NCBI RefSeq assembly: GCF_024170005.1
Contig: NZ_JALJXJ010000023.1
Span: forward strand, 1-64,000
Length of the DNA: 64,000 nucleotides
Origin: Azospirillum lipoferum
Lineage (GTDB): Bacteria > Pseudomonadota > Alphaproteobacteria > Azospirillales > Azospirillaceae
Reading direction: 5' to 3'
The notes beneath the pieces were generated by a model. That model ran no database searches and was not told where the DNA came from. It saw only the letters and a program-made list of their open reading frames with translations. Below, piece after piece: positions 10,134 to 19,074 of the stretch (within the stretch, counting starts at the first letter, position 1; every line of letters begins with the position of its first letter). The position numbers and the translations under genes are program-made.

Positions 10134-10919
10134 TCAGAGCGCGGACCTCACATAGTCCATGCTCTGCCCGGCCGCCGCGATGGGATCGGGCAGGCCGTGC
10201 ACCTCGGCCGCGAAGGGTTCGAAGCTGAAGGGCCCGTCATAGCCGGCGGCCAGCAGCCTGCGGATCTGCGGAATGTTCTCCAGCCGGTCGGCGGCGTCGA
10301 CCAGCACCCGGTGCGGGTCCAGCATGTCGGCCACCGGCACGCCGGCATCGGCGACGCCGGAGATGTGGACAAGACCGGTCCGGTCCGGGAAGAACTCGGT
10401 CTCGCCGGCCAGATGATGGTGGAAGGTGTCATGCACCAGCTTGTAGGTGTCGGCCCCGCCGGCCGCCTCGATGGCGGCGACGGCCTCCCTCTTGGTGCGC
10501 AGGGAGGAGACCGGGAAGCCCAGCGGCTCCACCAGCCCCGTCAGGCCGCGGTCGCGCAGGATCGGCCGCATCGCCGTCAGGGCCGTCACCAGATCGTCGA
10601 AGGCGACCGGCTTGCCCTCGTTCAGCGGGCACATGACCAGCGCCCTGGCGCCGCAGGCCCGGGCATAGTCGGCCAGCGTCTCCGCCCGGGCCGGCAGGTC
10701 GCCGGACCAGACGTTGAAGGGATAGAGCGCGTTGATCGAGATGATCGTCACGCCGGCCTGCCCGGCCGCCGCGCGCACCTCCGCCGGTGACAGGGTGGTG
10801 ACGACATCGGGCAGGTCGTTGCGGATCTCCACCTCCGTCGCCCCCAGCGTGCGGGCGGCGGCGAAGAATTGCTCCAGCGGCAGCTTGGGCGCCAGGATGT
10901 GGTTCAGGGCGAAGCGCAT
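10134..10919 (-). CDS. TIM-barrel isomerase, IolI-like (2-keto-myo-inositol isomerase type)
   Basis: A 261-residue AP-endonuclease-2-type TIM barrel beginning MRFALNHILAPKLPLEQFF, a start pattern common in the IolI group. Candidate metal ligands lie in LVEPLGFPVSSLR, YKLVHDTFHHHLAG (clustered His), LVHISGVAD and SFEPFAAEVH. IolI interconverts inosose isomers so that D-chiro-inositol can enter the pathway. It lies 11 bp after iolG, which supports co-transcription. The family is clear. The exact reaction is inferred from the neighbours. Confidence 0.75.
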   Translation of the reverse strand: MRFALNHILAPKLPLEQFFAAARTLGATEVEIRNDLPDVVTTLSPAEVRAAAGQAGVTIISINALYPFNVWSGDLPARAETLADYARACGARALVMCPLNEGKPVAFDDLVTALTAMRPILRDRGLTGLVEPLGFPVSSLRTKREAVAAIEAAGGADTYKLVHDTFHHHLAGETEFFPDRTGLVHISGVADAGVPVADMLDPHRVLVDAADRLENIPQIRRLLAAGYDGPFSFEPFAAEVHGLPDPIAAAGQSMDYVRSAL

Positions 10920-10930
10920 GGCGGCGGCCT

Positions 10931-11941
10931 TCAGTTGTACAGCGCCGGACGGGTGGGTAGCGTGATGGCGACGGCCTCGCCCTCGCGGTCCTGCGCGGTG
11001 ACGCAGGCATCCGAGGTGATGGCGGCGACATAGCCGTCCCAGCTGGTCGGGCCGGTGGCGGTGCCCTGGGCGGCGGCCTTCAGGAAGTCCTGAAGCTCGA
11101 CGTCGTAGGAGGCGATGAAACGATCCTTCCAGTCGGTCAGGATCGGGTTCTGCAGGCTGGCGTTCAGCCGCATCTGCACCGCCATCGGCTCCGGCAGGCG
11201 GGCGATGCCGTCCTCGCCCACCACTTCGCACTGGATGTCGTAGCCATAGTGGCAGTTCACGAAGATCTCGACGTCGATGACGACGCCCTTCGCCGTCTCC
11301 AGCACCACGACCTGCGGGTCGCGCAGCTTGCCGTGGCTGCGAGCGGCGCGGCGCGGGAAGATCACGCGGGCGGAGACGTAATCGTCGTCCAGCAGCCAGC
11401 GGAACACGTCGATCTCGTGGATCAGCGTGTCGTGGATCGCCATCGGCGTGACGTAATGCTCCGGCACCGTCGGGTTGCGGTGAGCGGCGTGGACCATGAT
11501 CGGCGCGCCGGTGCGGCTGGTCACCGCCTCCTTCAGCGCGATGTAGCCGGCGTCATAGCGGCGCATGAAGCCGACCTGGACCAGACGCTTGGCCCTCGCC
11601 ACCTCGGCATCGACGATGCGCTTGGCGCCATCGGCGGTGGTGGCGAGAGGCTTCTCGCAGAAGCAGGGCTTTCCGGCGGCGATGGCGGCCAGCACATACT
11701 GCTCGTGGCTGGCGCCCCAGGAAGTGACCAGGACCGCGTCGACCAGCGGCGAGGCGATCAGATCCTCGCCGGTCTGGAAGATCTCGGCATCGGGGGCGAT
11801 GGCGGCCCGCACCGCCTCGGCGGACTCGCGGTTGACGTCGGTCAGGGCGACGACTTTGCCGCCGGCCAGCACCTGATTGATGCGGCGGGCATGGTCACGG
11901 CCGATGGCGCCGGTGCCGATGATGCCAATTCTGACGGTCAT
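10931..11941 (-). CDS. iolG: myo-Inositol 2-dehydrogenase
   Basis: A 336-residue Gfo/Idh/MocA dehydrogenase that oxidises myo-inositol to 2-keto-myo-inositol with NAD+, the entry step of the pathway. The Rossmann motif GIIGTGAIGRDHARR begins at residue 6. FCEKPLATTADGAKRIVDAE carries the conserved Lys. DTLIHEIDVFRWLL supplies the catalytic Asp/His pair typical of IolG, and NCHYGYDIQCEVVGE is a characteristic IolG segment. The length matches the family (about 330-345). It is the first gene of a three-gene unit and has a 304-bp upstream gap. Confidence 0.9.
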   Translation of the reverse strand: MTVRIGIIGTGAIGRDHARRINQVLAGGKVVALTDVNRESAEAVRAAIAPDAEIFQTGEDLIASPLVDAVLVTSWGASHEQYVLAAIAAGKPCFCEKPLATTADGAKRIVDAEVARAKRLVQVGFMRRYDAGYIALKEAVTSRTGAPIMVHAAHRNPTVPEHYVTPMAIHDTLIHEIDVFRWLLDDDYVSARVIFPRRAARSHGKLRDPQVVVLETAKGVVIDVEIFVNCHYGYDIQCEVVGEDGIARLPEPMAVQMRLNASLQNPILTDWKDRFIASYDVELQDFLKAAAQGTATGPTSWDGYVAAITSDACVTAQDREGEAVAITLPTRPALYN

Positions 11942-12245
11942 TCTTCAAAGCCTCATGTCGTTCGGTGGGCAAGCGGTGGGCATGCGCGCAACCGTGCGCG
12001 CCGCGCCCGAGCGGTTCACCGGGATCGATCGTCGTTTTCGGTTTTTGGGGCCGCCCGCTATCGGGCCGCCGGATGGCTTAAGGTTCCGAACCCGTCATCG
12101 CGCTTCCTCCCGGCCGTTCCTGCTCTTGATTGGTGGGGGAAGCATTCACCATCGCGCACCATCCGGTCAACGCGCCTGCCGGCCGGACCACCGTCAAACA
12201 TGAGAGATTTTGCTGCACGCCATGATGGTTTTCCATCATGGTCCA
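11942..12245 (-). promoter_or_regulatory. Gap upstream of iolG
   Basis: This 304-bp gap holds the presumed iolG promoter and two palindromes: an 11-bp one, GGTTCCGAACC, at 12082-12092, and the longer one at 12220-12241. The LacI-type regulator gene lies immediately upstream, so either could be its operator. No coding sequence is supported. Confidence 0.5.
12220..12241. repeat. Perfect 9-bp inverted repeat behind the LacI-type gene
   Basis: CCATGATGG (12220-12228), TTTT, CCATCATGG (12233-12241), starting 4 bp after the regulator's stop codon. It can form a tight hairpin but has no T-run on the minus strand, so it is either a weak processing/termination hairpin or a regulator site. Confidence 0.6.
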
Positions 12246-13274
12246 TTAAAGACTTTCCGGCGTCCACAGCTGGATGGGCAGGAAGCGCTGGCCGGGATTC
12301 TCCGCCATGCCGTTTTCGATGCTGTGGACCATCATCTCGATCAGGTCGGTGCACAGCGCCGGCAGCGGCGTCGCCATCACCACCGAGACATGGCGGTCGA
12401 GCAGCCCCTGCATCGAGTCCGGGGTCAGTTCGTTGACGATGCAGGTCACCTCGTCCGGCCGGCGGGCTTCGCGCAGGGCGGCGATGGCGCCCTCCATGCC
12501 GCCGCCCGCGACATAGATGCCGACGACATCGTCGTGCCGGGCCAGCAGGCCCAGCGTCGCCTCGTAGGTCAGCTTGCGCGTCTCGACGTTGACGATGCTG
12601 TCCATCAGGTTGAACTCAGGCGCGAACTCGCGGAAATAGCTGCGGAATCCGGTCTCGCGCAGGGCATGGCCGTGATAGCGGAAGGCCCCGATGAAGACGG
12701 CGACGCGCCCCGGCCGCCGGGTGAGCTTCGACATCAGCCACGCCGCGGTGCGGCCGACCTTCAGGTTGTTGGTTCCGATGTAGCTTTCCCGCACGCCCTG
12801 GGCGAAGTCGGACAGCAGCGAGAAGGTCGGGATGCCGGCGGCCTTCAGTTCGGCGACCGCCGCGGTGGCATCGTGATGGTCGATGCCGGTCACCGCGACC
12901 GCCCTCACCTTCCCCTTCATGCCGCGGATCAGCTCGGCGAGTTCCGACGGGGATGTCGACTGGACGAAGCGGATGGTGGCGCGCAGCCGGCGGTCGGGAT
13001 GGCTGCGCACCACCTCCTCGATGCGGGCCGCGAACTCCTGGTAGAAGGCGTGGCGCTCCTTCTGCAGGATGAAGCCCAGATGATAGTCCGGCTGCTGGGC
13101 CAGGGCGCGCTGGCGGAGGACGTTGGCGCCGTGGAAGCCGATCGCGGTCGCCGCCTCGAAGATGCGGCGGGCGGTCTCCTCCCTTACCGGATGCCGGCCG
13201 TTCAGCAGCCGGTCGATGGTGGCGACGCTGACGCCCGCCGCCTTGGCGAGGTCGGAAATCGTCGGACGCTTCAT
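12246..13274 (-). CDS. LacI-family transcriptional regulator
   Basis: A 342-residue regulator. The N-terminal LacI helix-turn-helix and hinge (residues 1-60: TISDLAKAAGVSVATIDRLLNGRHPVREETARRI) are followed by a periplasmic-binding-protein-like sensor domain (about 65-330). It uses IDRLLNG in place of the usual VSRVLNG, a variant seen in the PBP-4-type subset of sugar-responsive LacI proteins. It lies upstream of and co-directional with iolG, so it is a likely local regulator of inositol or a related polyol. A second regulator of a different family sits at the far end of the cluster. Confidence 0.8.
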   Translation of the reverse strand: MKRPTISDLAKAAGVSVATIDRLLNGRHPVREETARRIFEAATAIGFHGANVLRQRALAQQPDYHLGFILQKERHAFYQEFAARIEEVVRSHPDRRLRATIRFVQSTSPSELAELIRGMKGKVRAVAVTGIDHHDATAAVAELKAAGIPTFSLLSDFAQGVRESYIGTNNLKVGRTAAWLMSKLTRRPGRVAVFIGAFRYHGHALRETGFRSYFREFAPEFNLMDSIVNVETRKLTYEATLGLLARHDDVVGIYVAGGGMEGAIAALREARRPDEVTCIVNELTPDSMQGLLDRHVSVVMATPLPALCTDLIEMMVHSIENGMAENPGQRFLPIQLWTPESL

Positions 13275-13366
13275 GGGGCGGACACCTCATCCGGTCAGGC
13301 GGGAGGACCGGCGATGTCTATCACGAAGTTTGAGGGAATGAGAGACTCTTGCATGACAGGCGCCCG

Positions 13367-14971
13367 TCAGCGCTTGACGTTCCGCAGGATCAGCGCCAGC
13401 GGCACCGCCGAGGCGGAGATCAGCATCAGCGCAAAGAACACGTCGATGTAGGACCAGTAGGCGGTCTGCATCTGCACCTGCTGCCCGATGTAGGCCATCG
13501 CCCGTTCCCGCGCCCCGGCCTGCCCGCCGGCCATGGAGAAATAGGTCGTCGCCTGTTCGACGGTCCGCTGATAGGCCGGGCTGGACGGCACGATGTGCTC
13601 GACCAGCCGGCTGTGGTGGAACTGCTCGCGGAAGGCCAGCACATTCTGGGCGATCGACACGCCGATGGAGCCGCCGACATTGCGCGCGACGTTGATGAGC
13701 GCGGAGGCCTGATCGGTCTTGTCGCGCGGGATGCCGTCGTAGGACGCCGTGGTGATCGGGATGAAGATCAGCGGCAGCCCGATGCCGATATAGATGCGCG
13801 ACCATGCGAAGAACCAGAAGGTGGAGTCCGGATTCAGCCGCGTCAGGTCCCACATCGCCAGCGCCACGATGGTGGCGCCGGTGGCGATCAGGTATTTCGG
13901 CTGGATGCGCCCGGCCAGCCGGCCGACGACCAGCATCATCACCATCGTCACCATGCCGCCCGGCGACAGGGCGAGGCCAGCCCAGGTGGCGGTGAAGCCG
14001 TAATATTGCTGGAGGAGTTCCGGCAGGAACTGGGTCGTCGCGATCAGGATGGCACCGGTCGCCAGCATCACCAGGAAACAGGAGCCGAACTGCCGCGTCG
14101 CCACCATCCGCAGATCGAGGATGGGGTTCGCCCGCGTCATCTCCCACGGGATCATCAGGCAGAAGGACGCCACGCAGATGACGGCGAAGGTGATGATGAA
14201 GCCGGAAGCGAACCAGTCGTCGGTCTGGCCGCGGTCCAGCACCACCTCCAGCGAGCCCAGGAAGGTCGCCACCAGCAGGAAGCCGATCACGTCCATGCGG
14301 ATGCCCTGGCGCTTCAGCCGCCGGCGCTCCTCGATGGCGGATTTCGGTTCCTGCACCAGAAAGCTGACCAGGGCGAAGGCCATCACCCCGACCGGCCCGT
14401 TGATCAGGAAGCACCAGTGCCAGGACAGATTGTCCGACAGCCAGCCGCCCAGCGTCGGCCCGACCACCGGCGCCACCACCACGGCGATGCCGAAGATGGC
14501 GAAGGCCTGCCCGCGTTTGGCCGGCGGGAAGCTGTCGGCCAGGATCGATTGCGAGATCGGCACCATCCCGCCGCCGGCGAAGCCCTGGAGCACCCGGAAC
14601 AGCAGCAGCGATTCCAGATTCCAGGCGAAACCGCAGGCCAGCGAACTGGCGGTGAACAGCCCCAGGCAGGCCAGGTAGAAGCGCTTGCGGCCATAGCGCT
14701 TGGCGATGAAGCTGCTGGCCGTCAGCACGATGGCGTTCGCCACCAGATAGGAGGTGACGACCCACGACGCCTCGTCGGCGCTGACCGCCAGCGTGCCGGA
14801 GATGTAGCGCAGGGCGACGTTGGCAATGGTGGTGTCCAGCACCTCCATGAAGGTGGCGATGGAGACCACCACGGCGATCAGCCACGGGTTGCGGCCACCG
14901 GCCGCACTCTGCGACGCATCGAAGCCGCCGCTCCCCGCCCCTGCCCCCGCCCCTTCCGCAACCGCGCTCAT
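13367..14971 (-). CDS. emrB: DHA2-family multidrug MFS transporter (EmrB type)
   Basis: A 534-residue inner-membrane protein with about 14 hydrophobic segments, as expected for the DHA2 drug:H+ antiporter family. The N-terminal motif VVVSIATFMEVLDTTIANVAL (motif D1, with Asp and Thr in the first helix) and GFAGGGMVPISQSIL are typical of EmrB. The ATG at 14969-14971 overlaps the stop of the adaptor gene by 4 bp (ATGA), showing translational coupling. With the HlyD-type partner it would export toxic compounds across both membranes through a TolC-like channel that is not in the window. Confidence 0.88.
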   Translation of the reverse strand: MSAVAEGAGAGAGSGGFDASQSAAGGRNPWLIAVVVSIATFMEVLDTTIANVALRYISGTLAVSADEASWVVTSYLVANAIVLTASSFIAKRYGRKRFYLACLGLFTASSLACGFAWNLESLLLFRVLQGFAGGGMVPISQSILADSFPPAKRGQAFAIFGIAVVVAPVVGPTLGGWLSDNLSWHWCFLINGPVGVMAFALVSFLVQEPKSAIEERRRLKRQGIRMDVIGFLLVATFLGSLEVVLDRGQTDDWFASGFIITFAVICVASFCLMIPWEMTRANPILDLRMVATRQFGSCFLVMLATGAILIATTQFLPELLQQYYGFTATWAGLALSPGGMVTMVMMLVVGRLAGRIQPKYLIATGATIVALAMWDLTRLNPDSTFWFFAWSRIYIGIGLPLIFIPITTASYDGIPRDKTDQASALINVARNVGGSIGVSIAQNVLAFREQFHHSRLVEHIVPSSPAYQRTVEQATTYFSMAGGQAGARERAMAYIGQQVQMQTAYWSYIDVFFALMLISASAVPLALILRNVKR

Positions 14972-16110
14972 CGCACCGTCACCCGCGGCACCACCGACAT
15001 GCCGGGACCGATGGAGACACCATCCGGCCATTGGTCGGCCACGATCTTCACCGGCACGCGCTGCACCACCTTCACGTAGTTGCCGGTGGCGTTCTCCGCC
15101 GGCAGCAGGGAGAAGGCGGTGCCGGAGCCCGGCTGCACGCTGTCGACATGGCCGGTGACCTTGCGGCCGGGATAGGCGTCGATGCGGATGTCCACCGGCT
15201 GGCCCGGCCGCATGTCGGTGATCTGGGTTTCCTTGAAATTGGCGGTAACCCAGATGTCGTCGGGGACGAAGATGGCAAGGCTCTGGCCAGCCTGGGCGAA
15301 CTGGCCGACAGCCCCGCTCAGCTGGACCACCCGGCCGGGTTGCGCCGCCGTGACGGTGGTGTAGGACAGGTTCAACTGCGCCTGGGCCAGCTGCGCCTTC
15401 GCCCGCGCCAGATCGGCCACCGCACTGGTCCGCTGGGCCTGGAGCGCCCCGACCTGCCGTTCGGCGGCGATCACCGCGGCGTTGGCGCTGGTCAGCTTGC
15501 CCTGCTGTTCCTGGAGGTTGGCGGTGGACTGCTGTGCCTGCTGCACCGTCCCGGCGCCGCGGGTCTGCAGGTCGCGGTAGCGCGCCGCATCCTCCTTGGC
15601 GAAGCCGACGGCGGCCTCCGCCTGGGACACTTCCGCCTTTGCCTGATCGATCTGGGCGCGCTGGGCATCGATCTGGGCGTCGTAGCCGGTGATTGCCGCC
15701 TGGGCGGACTCGATCTGTGCCTGCGCCTGCTCCAGGGCCGTCTGATAGTCGCGCGTGTCGATGCGGAACAGCAGGTCGCCGGCATTGACATGCTGGTTGT
15801 CGCCGACCGCCACCTCCGTCACATAGCCGGCCACCTTCGGCGCCACCGGAAATTGGCGGGTGTCGATGAAGGCGTCGTCGGTCGACTCGTAGGGATGGAT
15901 GTTGCGTTGCCAATAGATGTAGCCGGCCACCGCCAGCAGGGCGACCACCACCAGCCCGGCAAGGATCGCCAGCGGATGACGGCGGATGAAGCCGGGCTTC
16001 TTGCCGCCGTCGCCTGCCGCCGGCTGTGCGCGTTCGCTGCGGCCGGCCCGGGTGTCGGCATCCTGTCCGGTGAGATCGACGACGTCTCTGCGCTGCTGGT
16101 CGTCCGGCAT
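14968..16110 (-). CDS. emrA: HlyD/EmrA-family membrane fusion protein
   Basis: A 380-residue periplasmic adaptor. A single membrane anchor (about 45-67, LAILAGLVVVALLAVAGYIYW) is followed by a lipoyl/barrel-sandwich half-motif, a long Ala/Gln-rich coiled coil (about 115-250) and the second lipoyl half with a beta-barrel. IHPYESTDDAFIDTRQ is the classic EmrA entry segment, and FKETQITDMRPGQPVDIRIDAYP is its C-terminal partner. The ATG at 16110 has AGGAGC upstream. It is translationally coupled to emrB. No dedicated MarR/TetR regulator is adjacent. Confidence 0.88.
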   Translation of the reverse strand: MPDDQQRRDVVDLTGQDADTRAGRSERAQPAAGDGGKKPGFIRRHPLAILAGLVVVALLAVAGYIYWQRNIHPYESTDDAFIDTRQFPVAPKVAGYVTEVAVGDNQHVNAGDLLFRIDTRDYQTALEQAQAQIESAQAAITGYDAQIDAQRAQIDQAKAEVSQAEAAVGFAKEDAARYRDLQTRGAGTVQQAQQSTANLQEQQGKLTSANAAVIAAERQVGALQAQRTSAVADLARAKAQLAQAQLNLSYTTVTAAQPGRVVQLSGAVGQFAQAGQSLAIFVPDDIWVTANFKETQITDMRPGQPVDIRIDAYPGRKVTGHVDSVQPGSGTAFSLLPAENATGNYVKVVQRVPVKIVADQWPDGVSIGPGMSVVPRVTVR

Positions 16111-16547
16111 GGTTTGACGCTCCTGACCGATATGCCGGGCGATCAGCAAAGGCCCGGTCGTTGTCGCGCGGGAGCGGCCCCGCTCCCCAGCGCGAAACAC
16201 CACAAACCCCCGTTGCGTTGCACCGGAATGGCGGAAAGCCGGTCGAAGCCTCCGCAGAACAGCCATGCCGAAGGTGGATGGTTGGGGCCGGGACGGCGCC
16301 GGGAACCATGAAGCCGGACCGGCGCCGCTCCATCGGACGATCATGACGGCCGATATGGCCATGCTTTCAAAAATAAAATGGAAGCCGGCAAATCCAAACT
16401 CCATCCCACGCGTAGAAGGAAGGTATCCAGCTTCAAGTCACCGCAATCATCGTTTCAAATGGTCAGACACATTATTTCCCTCCTGGCAGAACTTTGTCGT
16501 CACCGAACCGCCAAACAGCCAGTCAGCCTGACCGCGGAGTCCAATCC
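16111..16547. other. Divergent promoter gap, emrA / GAF gene
   Basis: This 437-bp gap separates two divergent genes. A 6-bp inverted repeat ATGGTT-N20-AACCAT lies at 16278-16309. The right half (about 16360-16500) is relatively AT-rich and probably carries the promoter of the GAF gene. I see no open reading frame or RNA gene here. Confidence 0.5.
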
Positions 16548-17105
16548 ATGACAGTTCTCAAGGAAGCCACCGCAGGCGGGACCATCCCGCAGACCATCGG
16601 CCGCGCCGCCGTTCCGGTCGATGACGAGCCGTTACGGCTGGAGGCCTTGCGGCGCACCGGGTTGCTGGACAGCGAGCCGGAGCCCGCCTTCGACGATCTG
16701 GTGTCCTGGGCCTGCGACCATTTCCGCGTGCCCATCGCGCTGGTGTCGCTGCTGGACGCCGAGCGCCAGTGGTTCAAGGCACGCCGCGGCCTGACCGTGC
16801 AGGAAACCCCGCGCGACATCGCCTTCTGCCGCTTCACCATCGACCAGAGCCTGCCGATGGTGGTGGAGGATGCCACCCGCGACCCGCGGTTCCAGGACAA
16901 CCCGCTGGTGCTGGGCGAGCCGCACATCCGCTTTTATGCCGGCGCGCCGATCATCAACCGGGAGGGGCTGGCGCTCGGCTCCGTCTGCCTGATCGACACC
17001 GTGCCGCGCAGCTTCGGCATGGTCGACCGCATGGTGCTGGCCCAACTGACCGTGACGGCGCTGGCGGCGATCGGGAGATCGCAGGACGGGAAACGGCAAG
17101 CTTGA
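16548..17105 (+). CDS. Stand-alone GAF-domain protein
   Basis: A 185-residue cytoplasmic protein that is almost entirely one GAF domain (about residues 25-180). The ATG at 16548 has GGAG 9-12 bp upstream. It is a clear paralogue of the GAF domain of the next gene: both share ERQWFK/DRQWFK, RGL/VGL, ETPR, AFC, NPLV and IRFYAGAP in the same order. It has no output domain, so it may sense a small molecule or redox state and act by protein contact. The ligand is unknown. Confidence 0.75.
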   Translation: MTVLKEATAGGTIPQTIGRAAVPVDDEPLRLEALRRTGLLDSEPEPAFDDLVSWACDHFRVPIALVSLLDAERQWFKARRGLTVQETPRDIAFCRFTIDQSLPMVVEDATRDPRFQDNPLVLGEPHIRFYAGAPIINREGLALGSVCLIDTVPRSFGMVDRMVLAQLTVTALAAIGRSQDGKRQA

Positions 17106-17162
17106 ACCCTGGCAGTTGTCTCCATACCGCATTGCACCATTTTCATTGGTTCTCCGACGAAC

Positions 17163-19073
17163 ATGGCGGCAGGATCGGTGCCGGAATTGCTTAAAGACGA
17201 TAGTACCCCAAACAGGATGACGACTCCGATGACGTCCGCAAAGGCGATGCCGGCAAAGGCTCAGCCGCCGATCCCGGCCCGCGAGGAGGACCGGCTTGCG
17301 GCGCTCCAGCGGTTCGAGCTGCTCGACACCCCGGCGGAGCCGGCCTTCGACCAGATCACCCGTCTGGCCGCCAAGCTGCTGAAGGTGCCGGTGGCGCTCA
17401 TCTCGCTGGTCGACCGCGACCGCCAGTGGTTCAAGTCGCGGGTCGGGCTGCCGGTGCGGGAAACGCCACGCGAGCACGCCTTCTGCGCCCATGCGCTGGA
17501 CTCCGACACCCTGCTGGTGGTCGGCGACGCCAGGCAGGATGAACGCTTCGCCGGCAACCCGCTGGTGACCGGTGATCCCAACATCCGCTTCTATGCCGGC
17601 GCCCCGCTGCGCACGGCCGACGGGCTGACGCTCGGCACCATCTGCGTGATCGACGACCAGCCGCGCCCCGCCCTGACGCCGGAGGAGGAGGAGGCGCTGC
17701 GCGACCTGTCGGCGATGGTGATGGCGCATATCGAGGCACGGCGCGCGGTTGGCTATCTGCATCCGGTCACCTCGCTGTCGAACCGCTTCCGCTTCCTGGC
17801 CGATGCCGATGCCTTGTCCGACGATCCGGCCGCGGTGCCGGGGACGGCGCCGGGAGTAGCGCCAGGGGTGGCAGTGGTGATCGATGCCGCGGCGTCCCAG
17901 CAATATGCCGAACTGACCCGGGTGCTGGGGCAGGTCTGCGCCGACGCGTTCGAGACCGATTGCGCCCGCCGCATTGCCGCCTGCCTGCCGGGCCACACGA
18001 GGCTCTACCATGTGTCGCCGGCCCGCTTCGCCTGCATCCTGCCCGTCGGCGAAGATCTGGTTGCCACGCTCGACCGCATCGCTGCGGCGATCCGCAGCCC
18101 GTTCCAGTATCAGGGCGTGCCGATCGCCACCTCCACCGGCATCGGCTTCGTCCGCCGGTCGGACATCCCGGCGGGAAGCGTGGAACTGCTGCGCGCCGCC
18201 ACCAGCGCCGCCCACCAGTCGCTGGAGGAACAGAAGCCCTGGTGCGCCTATGACGAGGAGCAGGACCGCGCCGCCCACCGTGCCTTCCTGCTGCTGCGCA
18301 GCCTGACCGAGGCGATGGCCGGTTCGGACCAGCTTCACGTCGCCTATCAGCCCAAGGTCGACCTGCGCACCGACCGCTGCATCGGTGCGGAAGCGCTTCT
18401 GCGCTGGACCCATCCGGAGCTGGGGCCGATCTCACCGGCCGAATTCGTGCCGCTGGCCGAACGCACGGCGCTGGTGCGCCCGCTGACCGAATGGGTGATC
18501 GGCGCGGTGCTGAAGCAGGTATCGCACTGGCACCGGCGCGGCATCGCCCTGCCGGTGTCGATCAACATCTCGATGCTCGATCTCGGCAGCGGTGACTTCG
18601 CCGACCGGGTGGAGGCGCTGCTGGACCGCCACGGCGTGCGGGCGGACTGGATCGATTTCGAGGTGACGGAAAGTGCCCTGATGACCGACCGGGCGGAGGT
18701 CGACCGCCAGCTTCTCCAGCTGCGCGGCCTGGGCATCGCGGTCGAGATCGACGATTTCGGCACCGGGCAGAGCGCCCTGTCCTATCTGAAGGACATCCCA
18801 GCGACGGCGGTGAAGATCGACCAGCGCTTCATCCGTTCCATTGCGGCGGAGCGCAGCGACCAGATCATGGTCCGCTCGACCATCGACCTCGCCCACGACC
18901 TGGGATATCTGGTCATCGCCGAAGGGGTGGAGACGGCGGAGGCCTATGACTGGCTGCGCCTGCATGGCTGCGACTTCGGCCAGGGCTATCTGATTTCCCG
19001 GCCGCTGGCGCCCAGGGCGTTCGAGGATTGGCTGGCGGCGGGTGCCTTCCGCCCCACCGCCTTGCAAGCCTGA
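17163..19073 (+). CDS. GAF / degenerate GGDEF / EAL c-di-GMP phosphodiesterase
   Basis: A 636-residue three-domain protein. GAF spans about 40-195. A GGDEF-like domain (about 205-345) has lost its signature (SPARF stands where GGDEF is expected), so cyclase activity is not expected. The EAL domain (about 370-625) is intact: EALLRW, NISMLDL, FEVTES, EIDDFGTGQS, AVKIDQRF, VIAEGVET and QGYLIS supply the metal and catalytic residues. It should hydrolyse c-di-GMP under control of the GAF sensor. Several in-frame ATGs exist near the start (17163, 17217, 17229) and none has a strong ribosome site, so the N-terminus is uncertain. It lies 57 bp after the GAF-only gene. Confidence 0.85.
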   Translation: MAAGSVPELLKDDSTPNRMTTPMTSAKAMPAKAQPPIPAREEDRLAALQRFELLDTPAEPAFDQITRLAAKLLKVPVALISLVDRDRQWFKSRVGLPVRETPREHAFCAHALDSDTLLVVGDARQDERFAGNPLVTGDPNIRFYAGAPLRTADGLTLGTICVIDDQPRPALTPEEEEALRDLSAMVMAHIEARRAVGYLHPVTSLSNRFRFLADADALSDDPAAVPGTAPGVAPGVAVVIDAAASQQYAELTRVLGQVCADAFETDCARRIAACLPGHTRLYHVSPARFACILPVGEDLVATLDRIAAAIRSPFQYQGVPIATSTGIGFVRRSDIPAGSVELLRAATSAAHQSLEEQKPWCAYDEEQDRAAHRAFLLLRSLTEAMAGSDQLHVAYQPKVDLRTDRCIGAEALLRWTHPELGPISPAEFVPLAERTALVRPLTEWVIGAVLKQVSHWHRRGIALPVSINISMLDLGSGDFADRVEALLDRHGVRADWIDFEVTESALMTDRAEVDRQLLQLRGLGIAVEIDDFGTGQSALSYLKDIPATAVKIDQRFIRSIAAERSDQIMVRSTIDLAHDLGYLVIAEGVETAEAYDWLRLHGCDFGQGYLISRPLAPRAFEDWLAAGAFRPTALQA

Positions 19074-19074
19074 C

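Noticed and set aside
17760..18200. Active diguanylate cyclase domain in the GAF/EAL protein
   Set aside because: The GGDEF signature is replaced by SPARF and the metal-binding pattern is lost.
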